The translations under genes and the position numbers were made by a program. Positions 48,237-59,449 of a DNA stretch of 64,000 bases are shown here, piece by piece. Position 1 is the stretch's first letter. Each line of letters begins with the position of its first letter. The stretch is from NCBI GenBank assembly GCA_029339505.1, contig JAQISU010000134.1, positions 987,501 through 1,051,500 of the forward strand, written 5' to 3'. The notes under the pieces are model-generated. The model was given only the letters and a program-made list of their open reading frames with translations. It was not told where the DNA came from and searched no databases. This DNA comes from Unio delphinus (lineage: Eukaryota; Mollusca; Bivalvia; Unionida; Unionidae).

Positions 48237-49104
48237 TTTCTATAACCATTACACAAGAGACTGAGTTCCTATTTTATTTCATCATTTCTCAAACAGAACA
48301 ATGCTCCAAAAATGATAATTATACAAGTAATCAAGCCAAAACAATAAGAACTATTTAAGGTAATACATTCTCCAGATTTTTTCTGCATGAAAAATTTCCC
48401 TTAAAACCTTTATTAACTTGTGATGTGCTTAATAGAAACTGAAATACCAATTAAACAGTTGTTTACCATTCCACAAAGAGTTGACAATACCTAGATGCCA
48501 TCATAAAAACCCTTCTATATCAATCCCTTAACCACATTTCTGCTTGTAATCCTTGAAAGATGAGTGAATAGGTGACACAGCCCTCCAAAACAGATGTCCC
48601 ACAAGGTTATTTTCAAGGTAAACTTAGTACATGGATATGAAAAATGTCTCAGGATTGTATGAAGTCTGTAGTTTGCAAAGCCTGATGCTCTTAAATAGAG
48701 TAATCCCTTGATATGTCAGCATGCCATTGACATCTCAAACGAGATGAAGATTTCAAACAACATTATTTCTAAATCTTCTGGAATAATCTCTGTAGAGAGT
48801 GGTATATCACACAAACTATGTAAAACTTGGACATTATGAACAAACTATTGATTTTGATACTATTGTGTGTAAAGACTTGCTGGAGAGTGGTGATTATTAG
48901 TGCTATTTTAAGATCTAATTTTCCCATATGTATTTTACAGAGTGTAATGCACAAGGCTTGTGTGTCAAAGTTAATTTATTTATTATTCATTTCTAGCATT
49001 GTTTAATATATCATGTCAAAAGTGGGTAGATAAAAAGGCAATATTTTCTTGAAAGTGTATGTACAGTAAATAGATTGATTATGTGGAGCTAAATTCTCCT
49101 GACT
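48237..49104. other. AT-rich non-coding DNA
   Basis: Nothing recognised. Confidence 0.4.
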
Positions 49105-49222
49105 TATATACAACCAATGAAGTAGTCCTAATATATAGAATTATTCTACATAAGTTTATCATTATATACAACCAATGAAGTAGTCCTAATAGACAGAATT
49201 ATTCTACATAAGTTTATCATTT
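49105..49222. repeat. 62-bp tandem duplication
   Basis: 'atatacaaccaatgaagtag' + 'tcctaata' and 'attattctacataagtttat' occur twice with two or three differences. Confidence 0.92.
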
Positions 49223-49732
49223 ATCCTGACAGCCAATTATAAAGCCAAAATTCACATCTTCTAATGGATCCACATTAGGGTTTCTATACAATCAAATGGG
49301 CTGAATGGGTTGAAACTCTTTACTTCTACATAAAAATGGATGTCTATCACAGATACAAAAATTTCAACAACAACCAAAATGAAAGTTATAATAATAAATA
49401 CAAATTTGTAAATACATGTATAATTAAGTGTTACACAATATACCTACCTACCTACATACAAAAATCCCACTAAAATCACTAAATGATACCTTCTTTAACT
49501 CCATTCACAAGCTTTTATTACTTATGGGTTCAAGCTTAGAGTTTTTTTTTGTGCTTAATATGGAGGGGTGGGTTTTCAACCTAAAACCCATGAACCTCCA
49601 CTCAAAACCTGCCCCTGTTTTGATGAGGTCATTTATTTAGCAGTATATTCTATACCTTCTCAAAAGGACATAACCTCATTAGTCTGTTCTGCAGCTTCCC
49701 ATCAGGACATAAATTCATCACTCTGTTCTACT
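49223..49732. other. Non-coding DNA
   Basis: A C-rich phrase around 49590-49620 and nothing recognised as a gene. Two diverged 'ctcattagtctgttct' units precede the next array. Confidence 0.4.
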
Positions 49733-49880
49733 ACATATCATGAGAACATAATCTCATCGTATCATGAGAACATAATCTCATTGTATCATGAGAAGATAAT
49801 CTCATTGTATCATAAGAACATAATCTCATTGCATCATGAGAACATAATCTCATCATATCATGAGAACATAATCTCATCAG
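49733..49880. repeat. 24-bp minisatellite
   Basis: About six units of 'atcatgagaacataatctca' + 'ttgt'. Each contains an imperfect palindrome (atgaga / tctcat). A plus frame of 140 codons runs through it only because of unit length. Confidence 0.9.
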
Positions 49881-50069
49881 TAGATTCTAATACTTCTCAA
49901 CAGGTCTTACTCTCATTAGTCTGTTCTTCTATTTCTCAACAGGACAAAACAGGCAGATGGGATATGTGGTTACAGACAGATGGAGGATAGGTGGTTACAG
50001 ACAGATACATTATATCACAATATCCTTAATAATTCTTTCAAGTTGTGGAAATACAAATGTAAAAATTGC

Positions 50070-50800
50070 AATCTTGGCCAAATTTTAGAAGCTTTAAGTA
50101 CTTTATAACATCTATAATGATATGACTACCCAAAAATAAACCCACCATGAAATTAGAAAACATAAAAACATGCTGAAAATATTTAAGGTAGGAAACATTA
50201 TTAGGTCTTTAAGTTTGTTCTTGCAGTCGAAGTTAATGAGTTTTAAGAGCCCTCTTGATAGGGATCACTGTGTCTCTGTGTCTAATTTCAATGGACAATT
50301 CCTTCCACCTTGTTGGCCCTTGTACGCAAAATAACGTCCATATGACTTCATTTTTATAGTGAGAATAATGAGTATATGATTGTCAGAAGAGGAGTGTAAG
50401 CATCTTGATGGTGTGTTCACATGGGTGAGGTTGGATAGGTATGCTGGAATGGAGTCCATCAGTGAAAGTAGCATAGAGAACAAATTTTGTGTTTGATTCT
50501 AGGGTACAGAGCATAGGGGAGGTGTGTTCAGATCGTGGTACTTTAAGGATGATCCGAGCAGCTGTTTTGAACTTTTTGAAGTTTCCTGAGTAGATATTGA
50601 GATGAACCAGATAGTATTGAGTTAAAATAGTCAAGTCTTGAAAGTAATAATGAACACAGAATTGTTTTAGTGGCATCCACTTAAAGATATTTGCAAATGG
50701 AGCTGATGCATCTCAGCTCAAGGTATGCAGCCTTGCATATGTTCATGACATGTTGGTGCAATGTGAGAGACTCAGATTGTAACTGTTGAGAGTAACACCT
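50070..50800 (-). mobile_element. CR1-like LINE 3' fragment
   Basis: Minus-strand copy of the family at 10816-13282, covering the last part of the polymerase and the 3'UTR. The minus frames read FKTAARIILKVPRSEHTSP, then AYLSNLTHVNTPS and SSDNHILI with frame breaks between. The 3'UTR keeps 'gacctaataatgtttcctac' and 'catgttttt'. The (ATT)n tail is missing; the left end stops near 'agcttctaaa' with a degenerate 'aagtacttaaagc'. Internal deletion removes the CTLxWLPI segment present in the 53-kb copy. Not functional. Confidence 0.87.
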
Positions 50801-50968
50801 ATATAGGCTTTAGGATGGACAGAAATAAAACAATGTGCTCTATTCTGTTATCATAATGGGAAAATGAAAATCTAATTTCTTCCACTAACAGGATCTTCAC
50901 TGCTGACTAGGATGAAAACTCTTACATATCCCAAATCCCCAGATTTCTTGTGTTTTTAACTTCATTTA
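50801..50968. other. Non-coding DNA
   Basis: Nothing recognised. Confidence 0.35.
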
Positions 50969-51067
50969 CCCTCCACATAAATTCACCCCCACCCCATACC
51001 CCCAAACAATGATCCAGACCTCCACATAAATTTGCCCCCACCCCATAACCCCAAACAATGATCCAGA
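50969..51067. repeat. Tandem duplication of about 50 bp, C-rich
   Basis: 'cctccacataaattcacccc' + 'caccccatacccccaaacaa' + 'tgatccaga' occurs twice. The G-rich complement has three G-runs per copy, short of a standard four-run quadruplex. Confidence 0.88.
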
Positions 51068-51914
51068 TGAGATAATACAAACTCATCATATATACGACAT
51101 GTCTTCATGCTGCGACTGGAATGTTTGGCTTTATTTGAAAATACCACTGTAACTGCAATTTTGATACATGTACATTTAAACCTTGACCTTTCCCAAGGGA
51201 TCCCAGATATGGGTACTAAGAATAATAAATGGCTGCAATATGGTGTTATGTATATTTAATTTGCGTTCTGCAATTAACCTTTGCCTTATAATTATGGGTA
51301 GGAGTTTGGGTCTACCTGACTAATGTCTTCCTTTAATAAACAAAATATAACATAGATAATTTTTGCATATGATTGTAGACTATATTTTTTGATAATTATT
51401 AACTGCCAGTAAACATGTTTACATGGATTTGAGTTCAGGCCATTGGTATTTCCCTTGGGAATTGTTGGTCTGATATATGCCATGTTATTTATTAAAATTT
51501 AAATGAAAGACCTGATCATTTTTGCAACTTAGAATGTTCTCAAAATGAACCTTTGACTCTCATTAACTGGTCCTCTTATTGTGTCTCAAGTTTTCATATC
51601 AAGGTTGTTTATATCAGATTGAATTTTTCCTATCTTACTATCTGTAGTGAAATCAGTGTTTTAGATGTGTTTCAGTTAATATTTGAGAGGATTTATTTAT
51701 TTCAATTATTCATTGGAATTACAACGTGCTCAATACTTTAGGACTGGCAATATAACTTTTAAGACTATTTAGGATTTAATTCAAAATACTGTAAGTTCTT
51801 TTCTAATTTTCACTTTGTATGCAAGGAATTAAATTATTTGTTGAATATTACTAAACCTATTTGTCTCTGCTCTTTTCTGTTACTTAGTTTAAGATCAATG
51901 AGTTGTAACAATGG
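51068..51914. other. AT-rich non-coding DNA
   Basis: No gene or array recognised. Confidence 0.4.
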
Positions 51915-52275
51915 GCAGCATGACCACAAATGGTTAACAACAAGGGCAACATAAACACAAATGGTCACCACATATGTTACATAACCACAAATGGTCACTA
52001 CATGTGTTAAATAACCACAAATGGTCCTTACATGTGTTACATAACCACAAATGGTCACTACATGTGTTACATAACCACAAATGGTCACAACATGCGTTAC
52101 ATAAACACAAATAGGCACAACATGGGCGACATGACCACAAATGGTCACAATGTGAGCTACATAGCCATAAATGGTCACTACATGTGTTACATAACCACAA
52201 ATGGTCACAACATAGGAAACACATATGGGCACCACATGGGCTACATAACCACAAATTGTCACCACATGGACAACA
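51915..52275. repeat. 30-bp minisatellite
   Basis: About twelve units of 'acataaccacaaatggtcac' + 'tacatgtgtt'. Frames of 106-155 codons on both strands (10-residue repeats) are by-products of the 30-bp unit. Confidence 0.94.
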
Positions 52276-52540
52276 TACTTACCATGTTTTGTGAAAATGA
52301 GCTCAATATTTTAGACAATACCATAATGTACAGGCAAAAAGATGAAATAATGATCAGACAGATGAAGGATATCATAAATTTACCATTGCAGATTATTTGT
52401 AACTTTATCATATGTTTAAATCACTCATACATTGAGTTCAACTGCACTGACCCACATCTGCATCATATACTGTCTAGGCAGTATGTTAAGAATAATTAAT
52501 TGAACAAAAAACATACACGGGGGTCTGCATGTGCATTATG
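52276..52540. other. Non-coding DNA
   Basis: Nothing recognised. Confidence 0.35.
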
Positions 52541-52826
52541 TTATGTGTGTGTGTGTGTGTGTGTGTGTGTGATTTGGATTTTTAATGTAGCTTTAAATAA
52601 ATTTCAGTCATATCACTATAATGTCTGCAGTGAGACAGTTTAGAGTGATGTATAGCACTGGGAAATAATATTGCAGACATGTAGCATCATGTCCCACACT
52701 AACCTCTTAATGCCGAGTGCCAAGTGAGGCAGCTACTATACCATTTGTAAGTCTTTGGTATGACTTGGTCGGGGGCTCAAACCTGCCACCTCTTGCATCT
52801 GAGGTGGATGCTCTAACAACTAGGCT
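52541..52826 (-). mobile_element. SINE family 2 with (CA)n tail
   Basis: The (GT)n at 52543-52570 is the 3' tail on the minus strand. The body and B-box region ('gtttgagcccccgaccaagt') follow. The tRNA head is cut at 'agcctagttgttagagc', missing the first bases. Confidence 0.86.
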
Positions 52827-53044
52827 GTAATGTAAATATTAACTACATGCACTCACAGACATTCATATCTCATTACTTCTGGCATTTTCTTCCAAACACA
52901 TTATTCTTATATGACAAGATCTTATTACTCCGATATCAAGCTCTTTGAAGTAAACTTGCATGAATGAAAGATCACAATGTTTTTGACACATCTGTACATG
53001 TCCAGCAGTAGAACTGTAATATGTTGCATAAAAAAATATAAGTA

Positions 53045-53633
53045 GACAGAATTCTGGTTCATCACAATATTTACTCCAGAAACTTCAAAAAGTTCAAAAC
53101 ACAACTGCATGGATCATCTTTAGAGTACCTCGATCAGAGCACACCTCACCACTGCTCAGTGTACCCTACACTGGCTATCAATTTGATACAGAATCAAACA
53201 CAAAATTTGTTCTCTGTGCTATATTTCAATGACAGACTCCAGTCCAACATACCTATCCAGCCTCACCCATGTGTATACACCAGCTAGATCCTTACGATCT
53301 TCTTCTGATAATCGTATACTCATTGTTCCCAAGGTGAAAACAAAGTCATATGGACAACGTTCGTTTGCATACCAGGGCCCGGCGACGTGGAACGAATTGC
53401 CCATTGAAATTAGACAAAAAGACACAGTGGTCCCTTTTAAGAGTGCTCTCAACACTCACCTGTTTCGACTTCTGGGACAAACTTAGCGACCTAATCATGT
53501 TTTGTATCTTATATATTTTCAACATGTTTTTATGTTTTCCAATTTCATTGTTTTTGTCATTTGTTGTTCTGTAGTGTAGTCATATCATTATTGATGGTGT
53601 AAAGCGCTTAGAGCTTTTAAAGATAACAAAGTC

Positions 53634-53675
<42 letters not shown>
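53045..53675 (+). mobile_element. CR1-like LINE 3' end, plus strand
   Basis: 5'-truncated copy of the same LINE family in the opposite orientation. An 85-codon plus frame at 53229-53486 reads DSSPTYLSSLTHVYTPA, SSDNRILIVPKVKTKSYG and RSFAYQGPATWNELPIEIR. This is the conserved C-terminus of CR1/L2-like polymerases, and it is the best-preserved coding piece in the window. The preceding IIFRVPRSEHTSPL segment (from about 53118) is in a different frame. The 3'UTR carries 'aaagcgcttagagctttt', 'acaaagtcctc' and an (ATT)n tail at 53638-53675. Low decay suggests younger age than the 10.8-kb copy. Confidence 0.9.
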
Positions 53676-53678
<3 letters not shown>

Positions 53679-53907
53679 TCTCAAAAGACATCATTTTAAC
53701 AAATTTTGTAAAGAAATTACATCAAAAATGGGTCAGATAAAAAACAAACCTTACTCAGCTTTTTTTCTATACTAACCATAAACGAAACCTATAATTGTTT
53801 TGTTTTTGTGCTTATTTTTTGTTTTAATGGCACTTCTAACACATCGTTGGGTATATCATGACAATAAAATGTGTCTAAGTACAAAATCTTTAAGCGCCGG
53901 CAAATGA
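53676..53907. other. AT-rich non-coding DNA
   Basis: Nothing recognised. Confidence 0.35.
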
Positions 53908-53979
53908 CCTTAGCAGGAATTGAATCCACAAAATCTTGGGATTAAGAGTCCAACACTCAAGTAACTAAGCTATAGTTCC
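53908..53979 (-). pseudogene. tRNA-Lys(CTT)-like sequence
   Basis: The minus strand reads 'ggaactatagcttagttact' (A-box-like), 'gttggactcttaatcccaag' (anticodon-loop match to tRNA-Lys with CTT) and 'tgtggattcaattcctgc' (B-box). The acceptor stem does not pair well, so this is a tRNA pseudogene or the head of a SINE rather than a working tRNA. Confidence 0.6.
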
Positions 53980-55462
53980 AACTGATATACGAAGAAATGT
54001 ATGAACCAAATTATTCCAATACCAGTGTTTGACAACTTTTAATTACATTTTTTCCAAAAAAAAAGAATCTTGTAAAACAATATTTTCTATCCAATAAAAA
54101 AAAGTCTCCATCAGTGAAGAAGCAGAAGACAGGATGAGCTGAGTTCTCAAAATACTCATGGTTTTGGCAATTGTTTTCAAATACCCCCCACCCCACCCCC
54201 GCCAACCTGGGTCAGAAGAAAAAAGTAAAATAATATGGCAATCATAAAAATCCTTGGAGTAGTGCAGAAGGAGTTGTAATGACAACTTTCATCAGGGATG
54301 GATAGAAGGAGAGACTGACAGTGGATTATGACAACAGCCCTGTTCTTGGCAAAAAAGTGTGGGGATAAAAATGGAATAACGCTTACAATCCAGTGATAAC
54401 AGAATACACAGCCATATTTTTACAGCAGTTAAGAAATCTAATAATTTAGCAATAGGACACTGTAGAAAGACAGAGAGAAACAAGTGCAGGCTTAAAATAG
54501 AAACCCAAATCAACACAAATAGATGATAGATACAGTAATAAAAGGAACTCAAACAGTTTAATGGCAACCTTAAGTACATAACATCATATAAAGATATAAA
54601 TGATTCTTTCTTTGTCTGCAGCTTCTGACAAAGGATGAAGATGCTAGATTAGTGTACCGATTGACCCCTTTCTTACAAACATGTCCAAATCAGCGTTTTT
54701 AACAGAAATGAAAACACTGTATTGGCTTTTGTTTTAAAGCTTGGAGATTACAAGTTTGATTGATGCATTACTAAATATATGTGGGTGTACATTAAGAATA
54801 CCAGAAATTAAGAAATTATAATTTTTTCTAGAAGGAAAGTAAATAACATGGTAAATGACTGCATATGTGGATTTAAAATATTTAATTTAACAAATATCTA
54901 ATCAATATTACCATACATATTGGTACATTGCAATAATTGTTAACAATACATAATGATACTGATAATTGTTTACAATACATATTGGTATATATGAATCAGT
55001 TTGATTGGAAAAGTCTAGACTTGAAAATACAAAGAATATTTCTGATCAAAGTATGGAAATAAACTATCCAGTGCTTGAGGTAAGTATATGTAATCCTGGT
55101 GGAAATCCTATAAAAATATATACCTGACATTTTGTAGAGATGATCAAGTGAAGATGATTTATATCTATAGGAATCACATTACAATCAATTTTGAGAAATT
55201 CACTTTCCAGAGTCTTGCGTTGACCTGACAGGGTCATTAATTTTGGTAAATCATGGTGTAATCCTCTCCATTAGCGTTAATTACAGGATTTGACAGATTT
55301 ATCTTTAAGGATACATTAGAACATGAAACATTATTCCATGTGGTGGGAATGGTAATGAAGTGTTTTACCAAATGACACACCAAGGTAGCTGATCCCCGCT
55401 GATATGGACAAGGCATGAATCTGCAAACCACTCATATGAATTAACTAGACTATTTAGTGTTA
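53980..55462. other. AT-rich non-coding DNA
   Basis: A C-rich stretch lies at 54184-54203. Short 'caataattgttaacaataca' units repeat near 54930-54985. No gene recognised. Confidence 0.4.
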
Positions 55463-55713
55463 CTGCTGTTGTTATTGCTGTTGTTACTGCTGTTGTTGCA
55501 GTTTTTTAGCATATGATAAGCTTTTACATGTCAGCCAGTAAAATAGGTGGAGGAAGAACCCATTAAGACCGATCCATGGCAATCTTTTTCATTTCTCACA
55601 TGATCACATATTTCTCACATGATCACATTGAACTCGAAACCTACATGGACTGGGCTGAGATGGCAGTGATCAGTAAGTAGTACATGCATGCACTTCAGAC
55701 CACTCCCAGCTAA
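55463..55713 (-). mobile_element. SINE family 1, diverged
   Basis: The minus strand shows the head ('gggagtggtctgaagtgc'), the B-box region ('catgtaggtttcgagttc'), a 22-bp internal duplication of 'tttctcacatgatcacat', then 'ggttcttcctccacctattt' and a (CAA/CAG)n-like tail. Confidence 0.8.
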
Positions 55714-55794
55714 TGCAGTGTAAAGCATTTTCTCAAAGACTCACCATGGTTGATCCAGTCTGGTCTGGGCATAATTTGAACCTGCAATTCACTC

Positions 55795-55979
55795 ATTGTT
55801 GCTGTTGTTTTTGGTTTAACACCATTTTTCAGCACATGATAGATGATAAATGGTGGTCAGTATATATCTGGTAGAGGAGAACTTGACAATATCCTGGAAA
55901 GAACCACTAACCAATGGGAAGTGACTGGCAAGCTTTCATTCTCGCCCCGCATGGGAGTTGATACCCATGTGAACAGAGG
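55795..55979 (-). mobile_element. SINE family 1, head lost at a SINE 2 junction
   Basis: The minus strand shows the body ('agcttgccagtcacttccca'), 'ggttctttccaggatatt', the degenerate 3' domain and a CAA-type tail at the left. The head is replaced at about 55980 by the CA-tail end of a SINE family 2 copy. Confidence 0.75.
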
Positions 55980-56289
55980 TGATGTGATGTGATTCAGATT
56001 TTTACCGTAGCATTAACAATGTTTCAGTCATATCATTATGATGTCTGCAACGAGGCAGTTTATAGTGATGTCTAGCACTGGGGCATCATGCCGCAGACAT
56101 GTAGCATGAAGTCACATTATCCTGAGATCAGGCTGACCAGTCCCAACTCTAACCACTTAATGCTGAATGCCAAGCATGGCAGCTGTTAGCACCATTTTTA
56201 AAAGTCTTTCTTATGACTTGGCTGGGGATTGAACCCATGACCTCCCACGTTCAAGGTGGATGCTCTAACCACTAGGCCACCAGAGCAGT
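55980..56289 (-). mobile_element. SINE family 2
   Basis: Minus strand: head 'tgctctggtggcctagtggt', B-box 'gggttcaatccccagcc', body, and the end 'ctacggtaaaaatctgaa' with a short (CA)-like tail. Confidence 0.88.
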
Positions 56290-56431
56290 TTTCAAGGTTA
56301 TCTCCCAAAATCATTGTATTTTTCTGACATATGCAATGTGATCTCTCAAAATCATTGTATATTATCTCACAGAGGCATTGCATACTGCATCCTATTTCTG
56401 ATATATGCAATAACTGACTCAACAGGGCTTT

Positions 56432-58075
56432 GTGAAATGTTAATGATATTTTGCATGCCTTCTTCATACTTAAGGAGACCACACTTCATTAACTTGGTTT
56501 GTTTGTTTGATTAGGATTTTTAACGTGGCTTTAACAAATTTTTCAGTCATATCGCTATGATGTCTGCAGTGATGCAGTTAATAATGATGTCTGGCACTGA
56601 GGCATCATGCCCCAGACATGTAGCATGATGTCCCACCCCATCACATTATCCTGACACCAGGCTGACCAGTACTAACACTAACCACTTAATGATGAGCACC
56701 AAGCAAGGTAGCTGTTAGTATCATTTTTGTAAGTCTTTGCTATGACTCGGCTGGGGATCGAACCCACGACCTCCCGCTTCCATGGCGGACACTCTAACCC
56801 CTAGTCCACCGGAGCAGTTCACTTCATTTAGTAAGGTATAGTTGCTGAAATGTGATATTTTGCATGCCTTCTTCATATTTAAAGAGACTACTCTTTATGT
56901 GGTATGGTATAGTTGCTGAAATGCTATTTATATTTTGCATGCATTCTCCGTATTTAAAGAGACTACTCTTTATGTGGTATGGTATAATTAATTGAAATGC
57001 TATTTTATATTTTGCATGCCTTCTTCATATTTAAAGTGACTACTCTTTATGTGGTATGGTATAATTAATTGAAATGTTATTTATATTTTGCATGCCTTCT
57101 TCATATTTAAAGAGACTACTCTTTATGTGGTATGGTATAATTAATTGAAATGCTATTTATATTTTGCATGCCTTCTTCATATTTAAAGAAACTACTCTTT
57201 ATGTGGTATGGTATAATTAATTAAAATGCTATTTATATTTTGCATGCCTTCTTCATATTTAAAGAGACTACTCTTTATGTGGTATGGTATAATTAACTGA
57301 AATGCTATTTATATTTTGCATGCCTTCTTCATATTTAAAGAGACTACTCTTTATGTGGTATGGTATAGTTGCTGAAATGCTATTTATATTTTGCATGCCT
57401 TCTTCGTATTTAAAGAGAATACTCTTTATGTGGTATGGTATAGTTGCTGAAATGCTATTTATATTTTGCATGCCTTCTTCGTATTTAAAGAGAATACTCT
57501 TTATGTGGTATGGTATCATTAATTGAAATGGTATTTATATTTTGCATGCCTTCTTCATATTTAAAGAGACTACTCTTTATGTGGTATGGTATAATTAATT
57601 GAAATGCTATTTATATTTTGCATGCATTCTTCATATTTAAAGAGACTACTCTTTATGTGGTATGGTATAATTAATTGAAATGCTATTTATATTTTGCATG
57701 CCTTCTTCATATTTAAAGAGACTACTATTTATGTGGTATGGTATAGTTGCTGAAATGCTATTTATATTTTGCATGCTTTCTTCATATTTAAAGAGACTAC
57801 TCTTTATGTTGTTTGGTATAGTTGTTGAAATGGTATTTATATTTTGCATGCTTTCTTCATATTTAAAGAGACTACTCTTTATGTGGTTTGGTATAGTTGT
57901 TGAAATGGTATTTATATTTTGCATGCTTTCTTCATATTTAAAGAGACTACTCTTTATGTGGTATGGTATAATTAATTGAAATGCTATTTATATTTTGCAT
58001 GCCTTCTTCGTATTTAAAGAGACTACTCTTTATCTGGTTTGATATAGTTGTTGATATACTATTTATATCTTGCTG
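56432..58075. repeat. 76-bp minisatellite, about 18 units
   Basis: Unit 'ggtatggtataattaattga', 'aatgctatttatattttgca', 'tgccttcttcatatttaaag', 'agactactctttatgt'. Two forms differ in 'ataattaattg' or 'atagttgctg'. The first unit is split by a SINE family 2 copy. Frames on both strands repeat but carry no recognisable domain. Confidence 0.95.
56491..56819 (-). mobile_element. SINE family 2 inserted in the 76-bp array
   Basis: Minus strand: head 'tgctccggtggactaggggt', B-box 'gggttcgatccccagcc', body, and the 3' end 'cacgttaaaaatcctaatca' with an (AAAC)n-like tail. A perfect 9-bp target duplication 'cacttcatt' at 56482-56490 and 56820-56828 lies within an array unit; joining the flanks gives a normal unit. 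Confidence 0.93.
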
Positions 58076-58199
58076 TAACAGAATGGCTAATTAAATTTGG
58101 CATACATTTGCATCTCTATTTCTAAGAGAAAAGAAATCATTCAAATGTCATGTTCAATTTCATTTTATTTATATAACTGATTAAATTGTTATGTATTGT

Positions 58200-58370
58200 G
58201 GGTTTGTGATGTTCATTTCTATATCTCTGGTCCGATCTCTGTTTTTCAATCCATTAACTTCTTATTTTATTTTATTGTTTACTTGATTTGGTCAAAAACA
58301 TTTTATCTGATCATCTCCTTGATAACAGTAACCAAAACACTATAAGGAAGGGGAACACACATCATCCCAC
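58200..58370. repeat. Dispersed repeat, second copy
   Basis: Resembles 23840-24000 through 'ttattttattttattgttta', 'gatcatctccttgataac' and 'gtaaccaaaac'. Confidence 0.5.
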
Positions 58371-58394
58371 CAAACACAACATTTAATGATCACT

Positions 58395-58397
<3 letters not shown>

Positions 58398-58455
<58 letters not shown>
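58398..58455. repeat. (AT)n microsatellite
   Basis: About 58 bp of AT dinucleotide immediately before the next array. Confidence 0.97.
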
Positions 58456-58458
<3 letters not shown>

Positions 58459-58459
58459 T

Positions 58460-59040
58460 TTGTATTAACAGATCTAATGGTCCCTGAACTGATAGACAAG
58501 ATTTTTGTACTAACACATCTAATGGTCCCTGAACTGATAGTGAGACAAGATTTTTGTACTAACACATCTAATGGTCCCTGAACTGATAGTGAGACAAGAT
58601 TTTTGTACTAATACATCTAATGGTCCCTGAACTGATAGACAAGATTTTTGTACTAACACATCTATTGGTCCCTGAACTGATATACAAGAGTTTTGTTGAT
58701 GTTGTTGTTGTTGTAGGATTTACTACCATTTTGCAACACACGATAGACTATACATCACAGCCATTATTGGTGGAGGAAGAACCCAGGAAAACCCCCGGAA
58801 AGAACCACCGACCCACGAGAAGCTACTGGCAAGCTTTCTCACATAACTAAATTAGCCAAATCTTAGACTCAAACCCACGCAGACAGACGTGAGATGGCAG
58901 TGATCCGTAATGGAGAGTGCTTTAGACCACTCGGGGCCCCCAAGAGTTTTGTACTAACATATCTAATGGTCCCTGAACTGATAGACAAGAGTTTTGTATT
59001 AACACATATAATGGTCCTTGAACTGATAGACAAGTTCTTT
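58460..59040. repeat. 45/49-bp minisatellite split by a SINE
   Basis: Units 'ctaatggtccctgaactgat' + 'agacaagatttttgtactaa' + 'cacat' (some with an extra 'gtga') occur five times before and three times after a SINE family 1 copy. Confidence 0.92.
58697..58940 (-). mobile_element. Full-length SINE family 1 inside a minisatellite
   Basis: Minus strand: 'ggggccccgagtggtctaaa', B-box 'gcgtgggtttgagtctaag', body 'agcttgccagtagcttctcg', 3' domain ('ggttcttcctccaccaataa', 'ggctgtgatgtatagtctat') and (CAA)n tail. A perfect 12-bp target duplication 'caagagttttgt' at 58685-58696 and 58941-58952 falls in a unit of the 45-bp array. Confidence 0.94.
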
Positions 59041-59449
59041 TCTGATATACAGACTTTAGACATAAAACTGTTCAGTAGAAAATAGTTTCAATTGAAGGAC
59101 CAAAATTGTTATTTTTGGACAAATGTCAACTATCTCAATGGTGAGCAATTTGATTAAAATATCTCTGCAACCAAACCCTTTCCCATGATGGAGATGTGTC
59201 CAAATTAAGAGCAAAACTCACAATGATTTGCCAACATCATAACCTATTGGCAATTATCATATCATGGACCGTTACATTATTACTTACATTACATGCAGGC
59301 CCAGCCTTAGGGCAAGGCAAATGAGGCAATCTCCTTGGGTCCCGCACTTTCAGGAGAAAAAAAAACATAATGCATATTTTTTGCTTAGAGTTCTGCTCAT
59401 TGGGCCTTGCATGCTGCCTTGACCCTCACATATCCAAGGGTTGGGCCTG
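59041..59449. other. Non-coding DNA
   Basis: Nothing recognised. Confidence 0.4.

Noticed and set aside
51834..52499. Frames of 106-155 codons on both strands
   Set aside because: By-product of the 30-bp array.
54184..54203. G-quadruplex candidate on the minus strand
   Set aside because: Runs of 5, 4 and 6 G give three usable tracts, not four.
57268..57979. Repetitive frames such as MLFIFCMPSSYLKR and MQNINSIS
   Set aside because: By-product of the 76-bp array; similar frames on both strands and no domain.
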